A DNA stretch of 12,751 nt, taken from assembly GCA_009776625.1 (NCBI GenBank), contig WRNL01000034.1, positions 1-12,751 on the forward strand, given 5' to 3'. The DNA is from Methanomassiliicoccaceae archaeon (GTDB taxonomy: Archaea > Thermoplasmatota > Thermoplasmata > Methanomassiliicoccales > Methanomethylophilaceae). A program made the translations under genes and the position numbers. The stretch's first letter is position 1; each line of letters opens with the position of its first letter. The notes beneath the pieces were generated by a model. The model was not told the origin of the DNA, did not search any database, and was given only the letters and a program-made list of their open reading frames with translations. Below, piece by piece: positions 1-7,401 of this stretch.

Positions 1-14
1 GGGGGGGGGGGGGG
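1..14. other. Homopolymer run of 14 G at the window edge
   Basis: The window opens with fourteen consecutive G residues, directly followed by a perfect GC hairpin. The run may continue beyond the window. It is not inside any gene. Either it is a real G-tract or it is an artefact of a contig end: two-colour sequencing chemistry produces false poly-G, and strong hairpins stall reads. The sequence alone cannot decide this. Confidence 0.6.
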
Positions 15-36
15 CGCAGGGCGCCAGCGCCCTGCG
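15..36. repeat. Perfect GC-rich inverted repeat (hairpin) downstream of the aglB unit
   Basis: CGCAGGGCGC at 15-24 and its exact reverse complement GCGCCCTGCG at 27-36 flank a 2-nt centre. This can fold as a 9-bp stem with a 4-nt loop. It lies about 30 bp beyond the stop codon of the last gene of the minus-strand aglB unit, where a transcript end is expected. There is no U-tract after it (the minus-strand RNA would continue into a run of C), so it does not look like a standard archaeal poly-U terminator. It may help 3'-end formation or stability. Confidence 0.6.
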
Positions 37-52
37 GGGATGTGTGAAGGGG

Positions 53-62
53 TTTCCGGAAA
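53..62. repeat. 10-bp perfect palindrome just after the last gene
   Basis: TTTCCGGAAA reads the same on both strands and starts 5 bp beyond the stop codon of the minus-strand gene ending at 67. Its position suggests an element of the operon 3' end or a protein-binding palindrome, but it is short and could be chance. No poly-U tract accompanies it. Confidence 0.3.
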
Positions 63-66
63 GCGC

Positions 67-855
67 TCAGCGCCTCGCTTTGGGCTTGCCGTAGTTCTTG
101 ACCGGCTTCCTATAGACGTACACCAGCGCGACCGCCAGCACGATCAGGAAGATGGCCATCAGTATGTTGACCAGGCCGTAGTCCGAATGGCCGACGAAGA
201 ACTCGCCGCCCCCTCCGGATATGACGTCCTTGTAGTCCCCTATGTTCTCCTCCCCTGCCACCACCTGGAACGTGTGCCTGCCGTTGGAGAGGGACTCGGT
301 CACCCAGTCGTACGTGACCGTCGTCTTCCCCCCGGAAACCGCCGACGCGAGGGTCTTGCTCCCTTCCACGAGCTTCCCGTCGACGTGGAAGTAGACGGCG
401 AAGTCTGTGAAGTCCACGTCGCTGTTGTTCGCCAGGACTGCGGTCAGGACCACTGGCTCCACGACCGTGACGGCCTGGGTCCTCTCCGTCGTCGTGGCCG
501 CGCCGCCGTCTATCTTCTCTGAGAACGTCACCGTCAGCGTGTACTTCCCGGCGATGGCCGGCACGGTCACCGTCAACGACGCCTCCACGCCGTTGGACAG
601 CGTGCCCGACGACGGGTAGACCGTCCCGGACTGTATGCCAGCGCTGTTCCTCAGCACGGCGCTGAACGTGACGTCCAGCGTGTCGAACTCCTCCGACTCG
701 AAGAACATTATCTGGTACTCCAACGAGCCGCTCGTCTTCACGAGGCTCGTGTCCCCTGTTATGACGGCGCTCGCGCCGTCGGCGCCGGGGGACCCCCCAG
801 CGAGGGCGGCGCCTGCCGCGAGGACCATTGCGAATACCGCTATCGCGGCGATCAT
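67..855 (-). CDS. Secreted, single-pass membrane protein with Ig-like/CARDB-like domains; possible partner of the AglB-like protein
   Basis: Hypothetical protein of 262 residues counted from the ATG at 855. Seen: a hydrophobic Ala-rich signal peptide (residues 1-20), two beta-rich segments (about 28-130 and 132-205; the second resembles CARDB/Ig-like folds), a Gly-rich spacer near 203-207, one membrane helix (about 217-238) and a basic C-terminal tail ending KPKARR. The topology would be outside domain, single anchor, short cytoplasmic tail. One N-glycosylation sequon lies at N143-N-S. The ATG at 855 overlaps the upstream aglB-like stop as ATGA, with GGGGGTG 14 nt upstream as a distant Shine-Dalgarno candidate, so translation is probably coupled. 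An in-frame ATG at 894 would add 13 residues rich in Lys/Arg (KGGVRTKK), giving the signal peptide the charged n-region it otherwise lacks, at the cost of a 43-bp overlap and no clear ribosome site. Function is not recognised; a role as OST accessory subunit or surface protein is inferred from linkage only. Confidence 0.8.
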   Translation of the reverse strand: MIAAIAVFAMVLAAGAALAGGSPGADGASAVITGDTSLVKTSGSLEYQIMFFESEEFDTLDVTFSAVLRNSAGIQSGTVYPSSGTLSNGVEASLTVTVPAIAGKYTLTVTFSEKIDGGAATTTERTQAVTVVEPVVLTAVLANNSDVDFTDFAVYFHVDGKLVEGSKTLASAVSGGKTTVTYDWVTESLSNGRHTFQVVAGEENIGDYKDVISGGGGEFFVGHSDYGLVNILMAIFLIVLAVALVYVYRKPVKNYGKPKARR

Positions 856-3800
856 CTTTTTCGTACGAACACCCCCTTTTTGATTCCCACCCATGCAAAC
901 GCGATGAGCACCAGCATGAACGCCGCCAGCAACACGACGGTCGTCAGCGGCACCGGGCTCGGCTCGCCGTATATGTTCTCGCCGACAGCGTACATGTCCT
1001 CGGACTCCATGCTGGCGCCCTTTGCGCTCATGCCGCTTATCGTCGCGACGGTGGAGGAGATGTCGAACGTCACCCCGCCGCTGGCGTCGAGGATCAGGCT
1101 CTTCCCCGAGGGGTCCTTCACCGTCACGGTCACATCGATCACCGGGACGCTCGTCTCGGTCCCGTCCCTGCACATCAGCTTGACGTATATGACCGTCGAG
1201 CCGAACGCGCCCACGCTGAACGAGTTCGCCCCTGTCTGCGGGTATATCATCCCTCCGTCCTTGTCGGAGTATGTGACGTACCAGTTGGAGCTGGAGCCCC
1301 TCACGGTCGCGGAGATGGACGCGGTCTTGAGGTAGCTGTCGTTGTTGGTGACCGTCACGGCGTACATGTACTCGTAGCCGTTCACGGCATCGGCGAAAGC
1401 GTCCTTCGTCGGGGGCACGTCGATGTAGGTCTTAGTGGTCTCCACCCCTGGCCCCGTGTAGGGGAACGCCTTCTCGTCGATCACGTAGGTGCCGACCGAG
1501 GCGTTGTTTATGGACCACGCCGTCACCGACAGCCCGGGGTCGCCGGCGCCGACCAGCGCCGGGTCGTACCTGCCAGATATGTCGACCGTGCCCTGGCCTT
1601 TCCCGGGGACGGTGACGGCGTAGCTCTTGTCAAGGGTCCATGAGGGCCCCGCTGCGATGGTGTATGTGGCCTCGAAGTCGCCCGTGTTCCTCACGGTCAG
1701 CGTGAACTTCCCGACCCCGTCTACGAAGCTGAAGCTGCTCCCCGACAGCTCCGGCAGAGCGGGAGATGAGGAGGACGTCGTCACAGGGAAGTGTATCGAC
1801 GCGCCGTCGAACACCTCGCTGGCCGTCATGGTCGTCGTCCCCGAGTAGCCGTACTCCGTGCCGGACACCGTCTGGGACAGCTTCGCGGACAGCGTCAGCG
1901 GGGTCCCCGCCGGCACGGTCATCTCGAACGCCCCGTCCTTTATCGGGAAGGGCACCGACACGCCGCCGTATGTCACGGTGAGCTCGCCGTCCGCCGTCGC
2001 CCCGACGTATCCCTTTATGGTCGCCTTGTCCGCCTTGTTGAGGAGGCTCAGCGTGGCTGGGCCGGACACGCTCGCGATGGACGCGTACGCTATCTGCTCG
2101 GTCCCGCCGGCGGCGTTCGACGTCGCAATGAAGTAGAAGCCCTTCCCCCTCTCCAGGTAATAGGCCCTGGAGTCGTCGGTGTCCACGTAGTACTTCCCGC
2201 CGTCGGTGGGCACCACCGATATGCTGTCCGTAGGCGACGCGCTTAGGGCGACCCTCGCCACGTTGGTGTAGTCGATCTTCAGCGCCCCGCTCTGACCAGG
2301 GTAGACGTACACCGTCCCGCTGTAGTAGGAGCCGGTGCTGCCGCTCATGACGGCGGTGTACTGCCCCGGGATGACTGTCGCCGAGCCGGATATGTTGTAC
2401 TCCGTCGTGGAGCTGTTGTACAGCGTCATCTTCACCGTCACGCTGCTCGACACGGTGGTCGTCTTCACGTATTTCGCCGCATCGGCGGCCTGGCTCGCCG
2501 CAAGGGTCCAGGTGTTGGTGGAGCTGCTGGTGCCAGACGACACGTTGGTCGACTGTGCCTCCATGTAGAACATGGGGGTGTTGAAGCCTGGCGACGTCAG
2601 CACCGCCGCGTATCCCTGGGGGACGGTGAACACCGCGTTGCCGCTGGCGTTGGTCTTCACCTTGATGTCGTATTCCACGCCGTCGATGGTTATGGCCATG
2701 TTGACGTCTATGAACGCGATCCCCCTCGTTGTGGGCGACGACATGTTCGTCCTGTAGTTGACCGTCATGGTCACATCGCGGGACCTCGTCGTGGATATGT
2801 CCCCGAGATCCGTGTCCCCTGCGACGTCCACGGTGGTTATCGATGCGCTCGACGACCCATATATGTACATGGTGTATGTTCCTGCGGGCAGCCTGACGTC
2901 GAACGTGCCGTCCTTGTCCGACGCGAACACGAACGTCGCCCCTGCCGCCGCCCCGCTCGTCTTTATGAACGAGACCGTGCCGGCGAACGGCGAGCCGCCG
3001 CTGTCCTTCACGGTCCCTTTCACGCTGTAGCCGGCCGAGCTGGTCATGCTTATGCTGTTGCCCGCCGTCACCCCGTAGTACACGCTGCCGCCGCTCACCG
3101 CATAGGCGGTGTACGCCTCATTGGTGCCCCCGCCGCTGGACGGCACGGCGAACGTGGCCGATGTCGAGGACGATGACATGAAGCCGAACGACATCAGGGC
3201 CACGAGGCTCCCCGCAGGGGCCCCTGAGACCGAGATGTTCCTTTTGTCGTAGACCGTCAGCGAGGCGGACGAGCTCCCGCCGTTCGACACCGTCGACGAC
3301 GGGTTCGTGGCGGACACCTTGGACCCGGCCGCGAACACCGTGTACGTGGACGGCACGACCTGGATCTTGGCCTGGCCGTCCACTATGTCCCCGTAGTACA
3401 GGGCGCCTGTGACGGTGTCCCGCGCCGCGACCCCGTTCTTCTCGTCCGGCGCCCTTGCGCCGACGTCGGTCGTGACGGTCACCGTTATCGTGCCGGTGGT
3501 GGCGGATATGCGGTAGCCGGTGTTGACGCCGGCGCCGACCGCCACGGTCCCCGTGTTGATCGTCACGCCGGACGGCGAGTACAGCGTGAGCTTGTATATG
3601 TCGGGGATTATGTTGCCCGACGTCGAGTTGTCGAACCTGAACGTCCCGTTGACGACGTCCGTCTGGTAAGTCTTCCCGGACGCCGCCCCCTCGATGACCA
3701 CGTAGGACGCCCCCATGTACAGGCCGTCGCCCACGGTGACGCTCCCGGAGAGGCTCGTCGCCGGTATGCTCAGCGGCGGATCCGTGGACGCCACGTTCCT

Positions 3801-6596
3801 GCGCGTGTCGATTATCGACCCGGTGGCTATGGTCGTCGACCCGGAGGAGAACACCACGTAGTAGTCCGTGCCGTCGCTGGGAACCAATATGGTGTACCTC
3901 CCCTGGTCGTCGGTGAACGCCGTCGACCTCTTCACGTACCCGGTCGCGCCCGAGGAGTCGTACCCCGTCTCCACGAACACGGAGGCCTGTATGCCCTTCG
4001 CGCCCTTCTCTGGGTCGGACGTGACGTAGTTGACGGTCCCGGAGACGGCCGTCGTCATGGACGGGTCGTACTCCAGCATGACGACCCCGCTGACGTAGTT
4101 GATCACCCCGCCCTCCTTGTTCTGGAGGGCTATCGCCTCGAAGGCGTCCATCTCCTCCCACCCGCTGGAGGAGGTGGTGGCGTCATCGTCCGGGTTGTAG
4201 TACACGTGCCAGTACGAGACCTTGTAATTGGCCAGGCCGTACCCGGGGTTGGCCTTCACCGGCCCCTTGCTCAGGGCGAGGGCGTTGAGGTAGTCGGTCG
4301 AGGAGTAGAACCCCGCCTCCGCAGGGGACATCCCGACCAGCGCCCTCCAGAAGAACGTGTCGTAGAACGCGTTGGTGTACCCGGCGTAGCCGTAGTAGGT
4401 GTCATATGAGAAGAACTTGGTCGGCGCGCCGTACATGTCGGTGTAGTAGCTACCGAGGTAGGCGACGCTGCTGAAGTACGACCCGTCGTTGAAGTACAGC
4501 GGCATCATGCTCCTGTCCACGGCGACGTACCTTATCGATTCGCCGCTCGTCAGGCACATCCGGTCATAGAGCCCGTTGACCCCGGACTCGGGTATCGTGC
4601 TTGTGATGTACTTGCTCAGCACAAGGTACAGCGCGTTCTCCTCCGTGATGTTGTTGCTCGTCCCAGGATAGTCCCCTATGTTGTCCTTGACCTCCTTGAC
4701 GGCCCTGGAGGGGTCGTCGACGTACCCCCTTATCTTGTTATAGTCCAGGCCTGCGGCGGTTATGTCCGACGAGAACGCCGACAGCTCGTTGGCGAGCATC
4801 AGCCGTATGGCCATAGCCGCCGTCGCCGCCGCGCCGCTGTCCGCCAGCAGCACCGCGGACATGGCGGACGTCCCGCCGCCGTACCCGTCCGTCACAGAGT
4901 CGAACCCGCCTTTGGACACTGCGCTCGCAGAGTAGCCGAGCCACACGACCAGAGCGCCGTCCTTGTAGGCGTCGCTGTAGTCGTCCCACATCTTGTTCAC
5001 CGAGTTCAGGTCGTCGGTCATGACCGTGTACCCCATGCCCCCGAAGTACCCTCCGCTGTTGGAGTTGGATGGCATGCTCGCGTCGGCCGCGCCAACCAGG
5101 TTCGGCGCGACTATCAGCACGGCGAGGGCCAGGGTCGTGGCGAGGGGTATCGGCTTCAGCGCTTTCTTCAAAGCATGCCTCACCCCGTTGCCCCGCATGT
5201 CGGCGAAGTAGTCCTTCAGGCCCGCCGCCCTTATCACCATAAGGATCCCTGCGGCGGATGCGACCGCGAAGCCCGCGCCGGCGACCGCGGCGTACGACGT
5301 GGAGTACCACCCGATGCAGAACATGACGAGGAACCACCACATCGTGAACGCGTACTTCCTCGACTCCACGTTCTTGCGGTACCTGTACGCCATGAATAGG
5401 AACATTATGAACGGCATCCACACCGTCACCCACCCGAAGAACGCCGCCATGGTCGATATGGACGTCCGGGTCAGGCCGGACACGAGGTCCTGCATCAGCC
5501 CGCTCTCGTACATCGAGTTGCCGCTGACGACCGCCGAGAACAGGCCGCCGTCGAGGAAGAAGAGCGCGGCCAGGGCGGCGGCCGCGATCAGCAGGGTGAC
5601 TGGTATCATCAGCACCCACGTCGTCCTAGTGGTCTTGCTGAAGAAGGCCGCGAGGGCGACCGACATGACCGCGACCACGAGCGGCCCGGAGAACACGGCG
5701 TCCCAAAGGCCCGCCGCTAGGTAAAGGGGCGCGGATATCAGCACCCCCAGCAATATGACGGCCGAGTATATGCCGACCGTCGGGGAGACCTCCTTCGACC
5801 TGAGGCGGTCGGCCACCGCCTGGGCGACCATGAACACCACGAGCATCAGCAGGATCACGCGGAACTCGTTCCACGACATCGCTATCATCGCGAACAGCAC
5901 GCCCGCGACGAGGATGTCCCTGGGCACGGCCTTCTCCTTGAGGAGCGCCCTGAACCCGCTCGGCTGTGCCTTGTCGCAGCCGTCCAGCGCCTTGAGCAGG
6001 AAGTACACCATGAATGCGAACAGGAACCCTACGAACGCGTACTCGGTTCCGTTGGAGAAGACGGTCGTCGTGATCATCAGCGCAAAGAATGCGTACAAGA
6101 GCGCCGCCAGGAGACCTACCTTCTCGTCGTCGAACATCTTCCTCCCTATCAGGTACACGGGCCAGCACGTGAGTGCCGCGAACACCGGCGCGGAGAACGC
6201 CAGCGTCCCGGCCGCCGCCGTGCTGGCCGAGGCCCCGAGCGCGGTCGCCAGCCCCGCGAACCCTGCCAGGATGAAGTCCATCAGCGGGGGGTATATGTTG
6301 ACGGACCCGACCGGGTAGTTGAGCGCCGTGTCCGTGAACGCGAACGAGCCGTTGATGATGCTCTCGATCGTGTGGACGTGGCTGTACGCCCCGGTGCCGC
6401 CGGAAAGGGCGAAGTCGCTGCCGGCGGACACGCCGTATGCGAACACGAACCTGATCACGAATGCCGCGACCATTATCGCCAGCAGCGTTATCAGACGCCA
6501 TTCTCTTTTATGCCATGCTCCCTCGCCGGGGTCCGACGCCGGGAGGAGCCCCCCGCCCGCGGTGGGCTTGGCTGACCTGTTTCCATTTTTGCGCAT
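852..6596 (-). CDS. aglB: Giant AglB/STT3-family oligosaccharyltransferase-like membrane protein with long beta-rich ectodomain
   Basis: 1914 residues, about twice the usual AglB length. Family role: transfer of a lipid-linked oligosaccharide to Asn-X-Ser/Thr on the outer face of the membrane. Seen in order: basic cytoplasmic N-terminus; about 13 hydrophobic helices (33-500) with the STT3-like LNYP...YPPL region (92-95, 102-105); a glycosyltransferase-C second acidic site reading NGTE (182-185); SMYE at 361-364, matching the TIxE/SVSE loop motif; a soluble domain from about 503 with VWLGY (551-555) where WWDYG is expected and VDRSM (663-667) near the DK/MI region; about 840-1610 repeated carboxypeptidase-regulatory-like beta modules; about 1620-1830 two NEW3/CARDB-like modules; a C-terminal membrane helix (1882-1904) and tail VRKR. 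Eleven sequons lie after residue 503. The start at 6596 is set by GGAG 8 nt upstream and a TATA box. The family is likely; catalytic competence is uncertain because the DxD and WWDYG motifs are degenerate. Confidence 0.85.
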   Translation of the reverse strand: MRKNGNRSAKPTAGGGLLPASDPGEGAWHKREWRLITLLAIMVAAFVIRFVFAYGVSAGSDFALSGGTGAYSHVHTIESIINGSFAFTDTALNYPVGSVNIYPPLMDFILAGFAGLATALGASASTAAAGTLAFSAPVFAALTCWPVYLIGRKMFDDEKVGLLAALLYAFFALMITTTVFSNGTEYAFVGFLFAFMVYFLLKALDGCDKAQPSGFRALLKEKAVPRDILVAGVLFAMIAMSWNEFRVILLMLVVFMVAQAVADRLRSKEVSPTVGIYSAVILLGVLISAPLYLAAGLWDAVFSGPLVVAVMSVALAAFFSKTTRTTWVLMIPVTLLIAAAALAALFFLDGGLFSAVVSGNSMYESGLMQDLVSGLTRTSISTMAAFFGWVTVWMPFIMFLFMAYRYRKNVESRKYAFTMWWFLVMFCIGWYSTSYAAVAGAGFAVASAAGILMVIRAAGLKDYFADMRGNGVRHALKKALKPIPLATTLALAVLIVAPNLVGAADASMPSNSNSGGYFGGMGYTVMTDDLNSVNKMWDDYSDAYKDGALVVWLGYSASAVSKGGFDSVTDGYGGGTSAMSAVLLADSGAAATAAMAIRLMLANELSAFSSDITAAGLDYNKIRGYVDDPSRAVKEVKDNIGDYPGTSNNITEENALYLVLSKYITSTIPESGVNGLYDRMCLTSGESIRYVAVDRSMMPLYFNDGSYFSSVAYLGSYYTDMYGAPTKFFSYDTYYGYAGYTNAFYDTFFWRALVGMSPAEAGFYSSTDYLNALALSKGPVKANPGYGLANYKVSYWHVYYNPDDDATTSSSGWEEMDAFEAIALQNKEGGVINYVSGVVMLEYDPSMTTAVSGTVNYVTSDPEKGAKGIQASVFVETGYDSSGATGYVKRSTAFTDDQGRYTILVPSDGTDYYVVFSSGSTTIATGSIIDTRRNVASTDPPLSIPATSLSGSVTVGDGLYMGASYVVIEGAASGKTYQTDVVNGTFRFDNSTSGNIIPDIYKLTLYSPSGVTINTGTVAVGAGVNTGYRISATTGTITVTVTTDVGARAPDEKNGVAARDTVTGALYYGDIVDGQAKIQVVPSTYTVFAAGSKVSATNPSSTVSNGGSSSASLTVYDKRNISVSGAPAGSLVALMSFGFMSSSSTSATFAVPSSGGGTNEAYTAYAVSGGSVYYGVTAGNSISMTSSAGYSVKGTVKDSGGSPFAGTVSFIKTSGAAAGATFVFASDKDGTFDVRLPAGTYTMYIYGSSSASITTVDVAGDTDLGDISTTRSRDVTMTVNYRTNMSSPTTRGIAFIDVNMAITIDGVEYDIKVKTNASGNAVFTVPQGYAAVLTSPGFNTPMFYMEAQSTNVSSGTSSSTNTWTLAASQAADAAKYVKTTTVSSSVTVKMTLYNSSTTEYNISGSATVIPGQYTAVMSGSTGSYYSGTVYVYPGQSGALKIDYTNVARVALSASPTDSISVVPTDGGKYYVDTDDSRAYYLERGKGFYFIATSNAAGGTEQIAYASIASVSGPATLSLLNKADKATIKGYVGATADGELTVTYGGVSVPFPIKDGAFEMTVPAGTPLTLSAKLSQTVSGTEYGYSGTTTMTASEVFDGASIHFPVTTSSSSPALPELSGSSFSFVDGVGKFTLTVRNTGDFEATYTIAAGPSWTLDKSYAVTVPGKGQGTVDISGRYDPALVGAGDPGLSVTAWSINNASVGTYVIDEKAFPYTGPGVETTKTYIDVPPTKDAFADAVNGYEYMYAVTVTNNDSYLKTASISATVRGSSSNWYVTYSDKDGGMIYPQTGANSFSVGAFGSTVIYVKLMCRDGTETSVPVIDVTVTVKDPSGKSLILDASGGVTFDISSTVATISGMSAKGASMESEDMYAVGENIYGEPSPVPLTTVVLLAAFMLVLIAFAWVGIKKGVFVRKR

Positions 6597-6604
6597 TCTT
6601 ATAT

Positions 6605-6608
6605 CTCC
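6605..6608 (-). promoter_or_regulatory. Shine-Dalgarno site of the aglB-like gene
   Basis: GGAG on the minus strand, 8 nt before the ATG at 6596, complementary to the CUCC of the 16S rRNA 3' end. It is the clearest ribosome-binding site among the genes that start their own transcript here, and it fixes the start of this gene. Confidence 0.7.
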
Positions 6609-6644
6609 ATTTAAGAGTGAAGTGTTGGCTCATGCCTGAATGCC

Positions 6645-6653
6645 TATTTATAA
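6645..6653 (-). promoter_or_regulatory. TATA box of the aglB-like unit
   Basis: TTATAAATA on the minus strand, inside an AT-rich stretch (6645-6660) in an otherwise GC-rich 96-bp gap between pyrF and aglB. Archaeal transcription normally begins about 25 bp downstream, near 6623. This would give a leader of about 27 nt holding the GGAG ribosome site. A second TATA-like string (TATAAAC) lies just upstream at 6654-6660. The pair therefore marks an independent promoter for the aglB-like gene and its coupled downstream gene, separating them from pyrF. Confidence 0.65.
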
Positions 6654-6692
6654 GTTTATAGGCGGGCGCGGGCGTTCCATATAGCAGGGCTT

Positions 6693-7337
6693 TCAGATGA
6701 ACGGCCGCAACTCGTCCGCGAATGCGGACGCGGCGGACGCGGGGTCCCCCGCGCCGTAGATCGCCCTGCCGACGATGACGTAGTCCGCGCCCGCGGACAT
6801 CGCCGATGCGGCGCCCCCGCCCTGGGCGCCCACCCCCGGCGAGAGTATCTTCAAGCGGCCGGCGATGGACCTCACCGCCCTGAGCCTGTCGGGCCTGGTC
6901 GCAGGGGCGATGAAGCCCGCCACCCCGCACCTCACGCCCATCTCCGCCATCTCCTCCGCGTGAGGGGCGGTGAACGTCCTGCCGCCGGGGTGGCTCATCT
7001 CGGTCACCGCGAACACCTCCGCGCCCCCTGCGGCGGAGACGGCCTCCCTCATGGAGTCCTCCCCCGTGAAGGCATGCACGATGACGGCGGAGGCCCCCCT
7101 CGACACCGCCCCTTCGACTATCAGGCGCGCCGTGTTCGGGATGTCGGCGACCTTGAGGTCGCATATCACGTCGGACACCGCGGAGAGCCGGGTTATGACC
7201 TCCGGCCCAGCGGAGAGTATCAGCGGCCAGTTTACCTTCACGGCGTCCACTTTGTCGGCGACCGCCTCCGCGACCATCATCGCCTTGGCGGCGTCCGTCT
7301 CGTCAAGCGCGAGTATCAGCCCGGTGTCCCTCCTCAT
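6693..7337 (-). CDS. pyrF: Orotidine-5'-phosphate decarboxylase
   Basis: Cytosolic enzyme of 214 residues, normal for archaeal PyrF, catalysing OMP to UMP plus CO2, the last step of de novo pyrimidine synthesis. Motifs seen: LALDETD at 9-15 (D12), K34 in KVNWP, the catalytic Asp-Lys-Asp set in DLKVADIPNT (D60, K62, D65), HAFTGEDS near 88-95, EMSHPGG at 113-119, FIAPATRPDRL at 142-152, and the phosphate-binding SPGVGAQGG (166-174) and VGRAIYGAGDP (189-199). The start ATG at 7337 gives MRRDTGLILALD, placing the first beta strand as usual; the reading frame stays open upstream to 7505 but that part resembles nothing. AAGGGG sits only 1 nt before the ATG, too close for a ribosome site, and a TATA-like box lies about 27 bp upstream, so the message is probably leaderless. 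Divergent from the radical SAM gene. Confidence 0.96.
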   Translation of the reverse strand: MRRDTGLILALDETDAAKAMMVAEAVADKVDAVKVNWPLILSAGPEVITRLSAVSDVICDLKVADIPNTARLIVEGAVSRGASAVIVHAFTGEDSMREAVSAAGGAEVFAVTEMSHPGGRTFTAPHAEEMAEMGVRCGVAGFIAPATRPDRLRAVRSIAGRLKILSPGVGAQGGGAASAMSAGADYVIVGRAIYGAGDPASAASAFADELRPFI

Positions 7338-7401
7338 GCCCCTTGCTAGCCGTCCAACGTTTATTAAGACATCGCACCTATCACCACCGATAACATTGAA
7401 G
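7338..7401. promoter_or_regulatory. Divergent promoter region with one shared TATA-like box
   Basis: This 64-bp gap separates pyrF (minus) from the radical SAM gene (plus). It has a single strong AT-rich element, TTTATTAA at 7360-7367 (TTAATAAA on the other strand). The box centre is about 27 bp from the pyrF ATG and 38 bp from the radical SAM ATG. These distances fit a leaderless pyrF transcript and a leader of about 12 nt for the radical SAM gene. Neither gene has a well-placed Shine-Dalgarno sequence, which agrees. Shared use of the box is inference. Confidence 0.5.

Noticed and set aside
828..1643. 271-residue plus-strand open frame opposite the end of the aglB-like gene
   Set aside because: Antisense to a well-supported gene, Arg/His-rich, no recognisable motif or promoter.
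3118..4161. 347-residue minus-strand open frame rich in Arg/Gly/His, inside the aglB-like gene
   Set aside because: It lies in another frame of the aglB-like gene; its Arg/His/Gly composition is typical of out-of-frame reading in GC-rich DNA, and it has no domain or ribosome site.
4977..4991. MWDDY (residues 536-540) as the WWDYG catalytic motif of the OST-like protein
   Set aside because: It matches the helix that normally precedes the motif; VWLGY at 551-555 fits the expected spacing and following Gly-Gly context better.
5755..6318. 187-residue plus-strand open frame opposite the membrane half of the aglB-like gene
   Set aside because: Complement of hydrophobic-helix codons often gives such open frames; no motif, start signal or promoter supports it.
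6970..7401. Upstream extension of the radical SAM reading frame to position 6970
   Set aside because: It is the antisense of pyrF; similarity begins near the ATG at 7402 and the promoter box lies between, so the shorter start is preferred.
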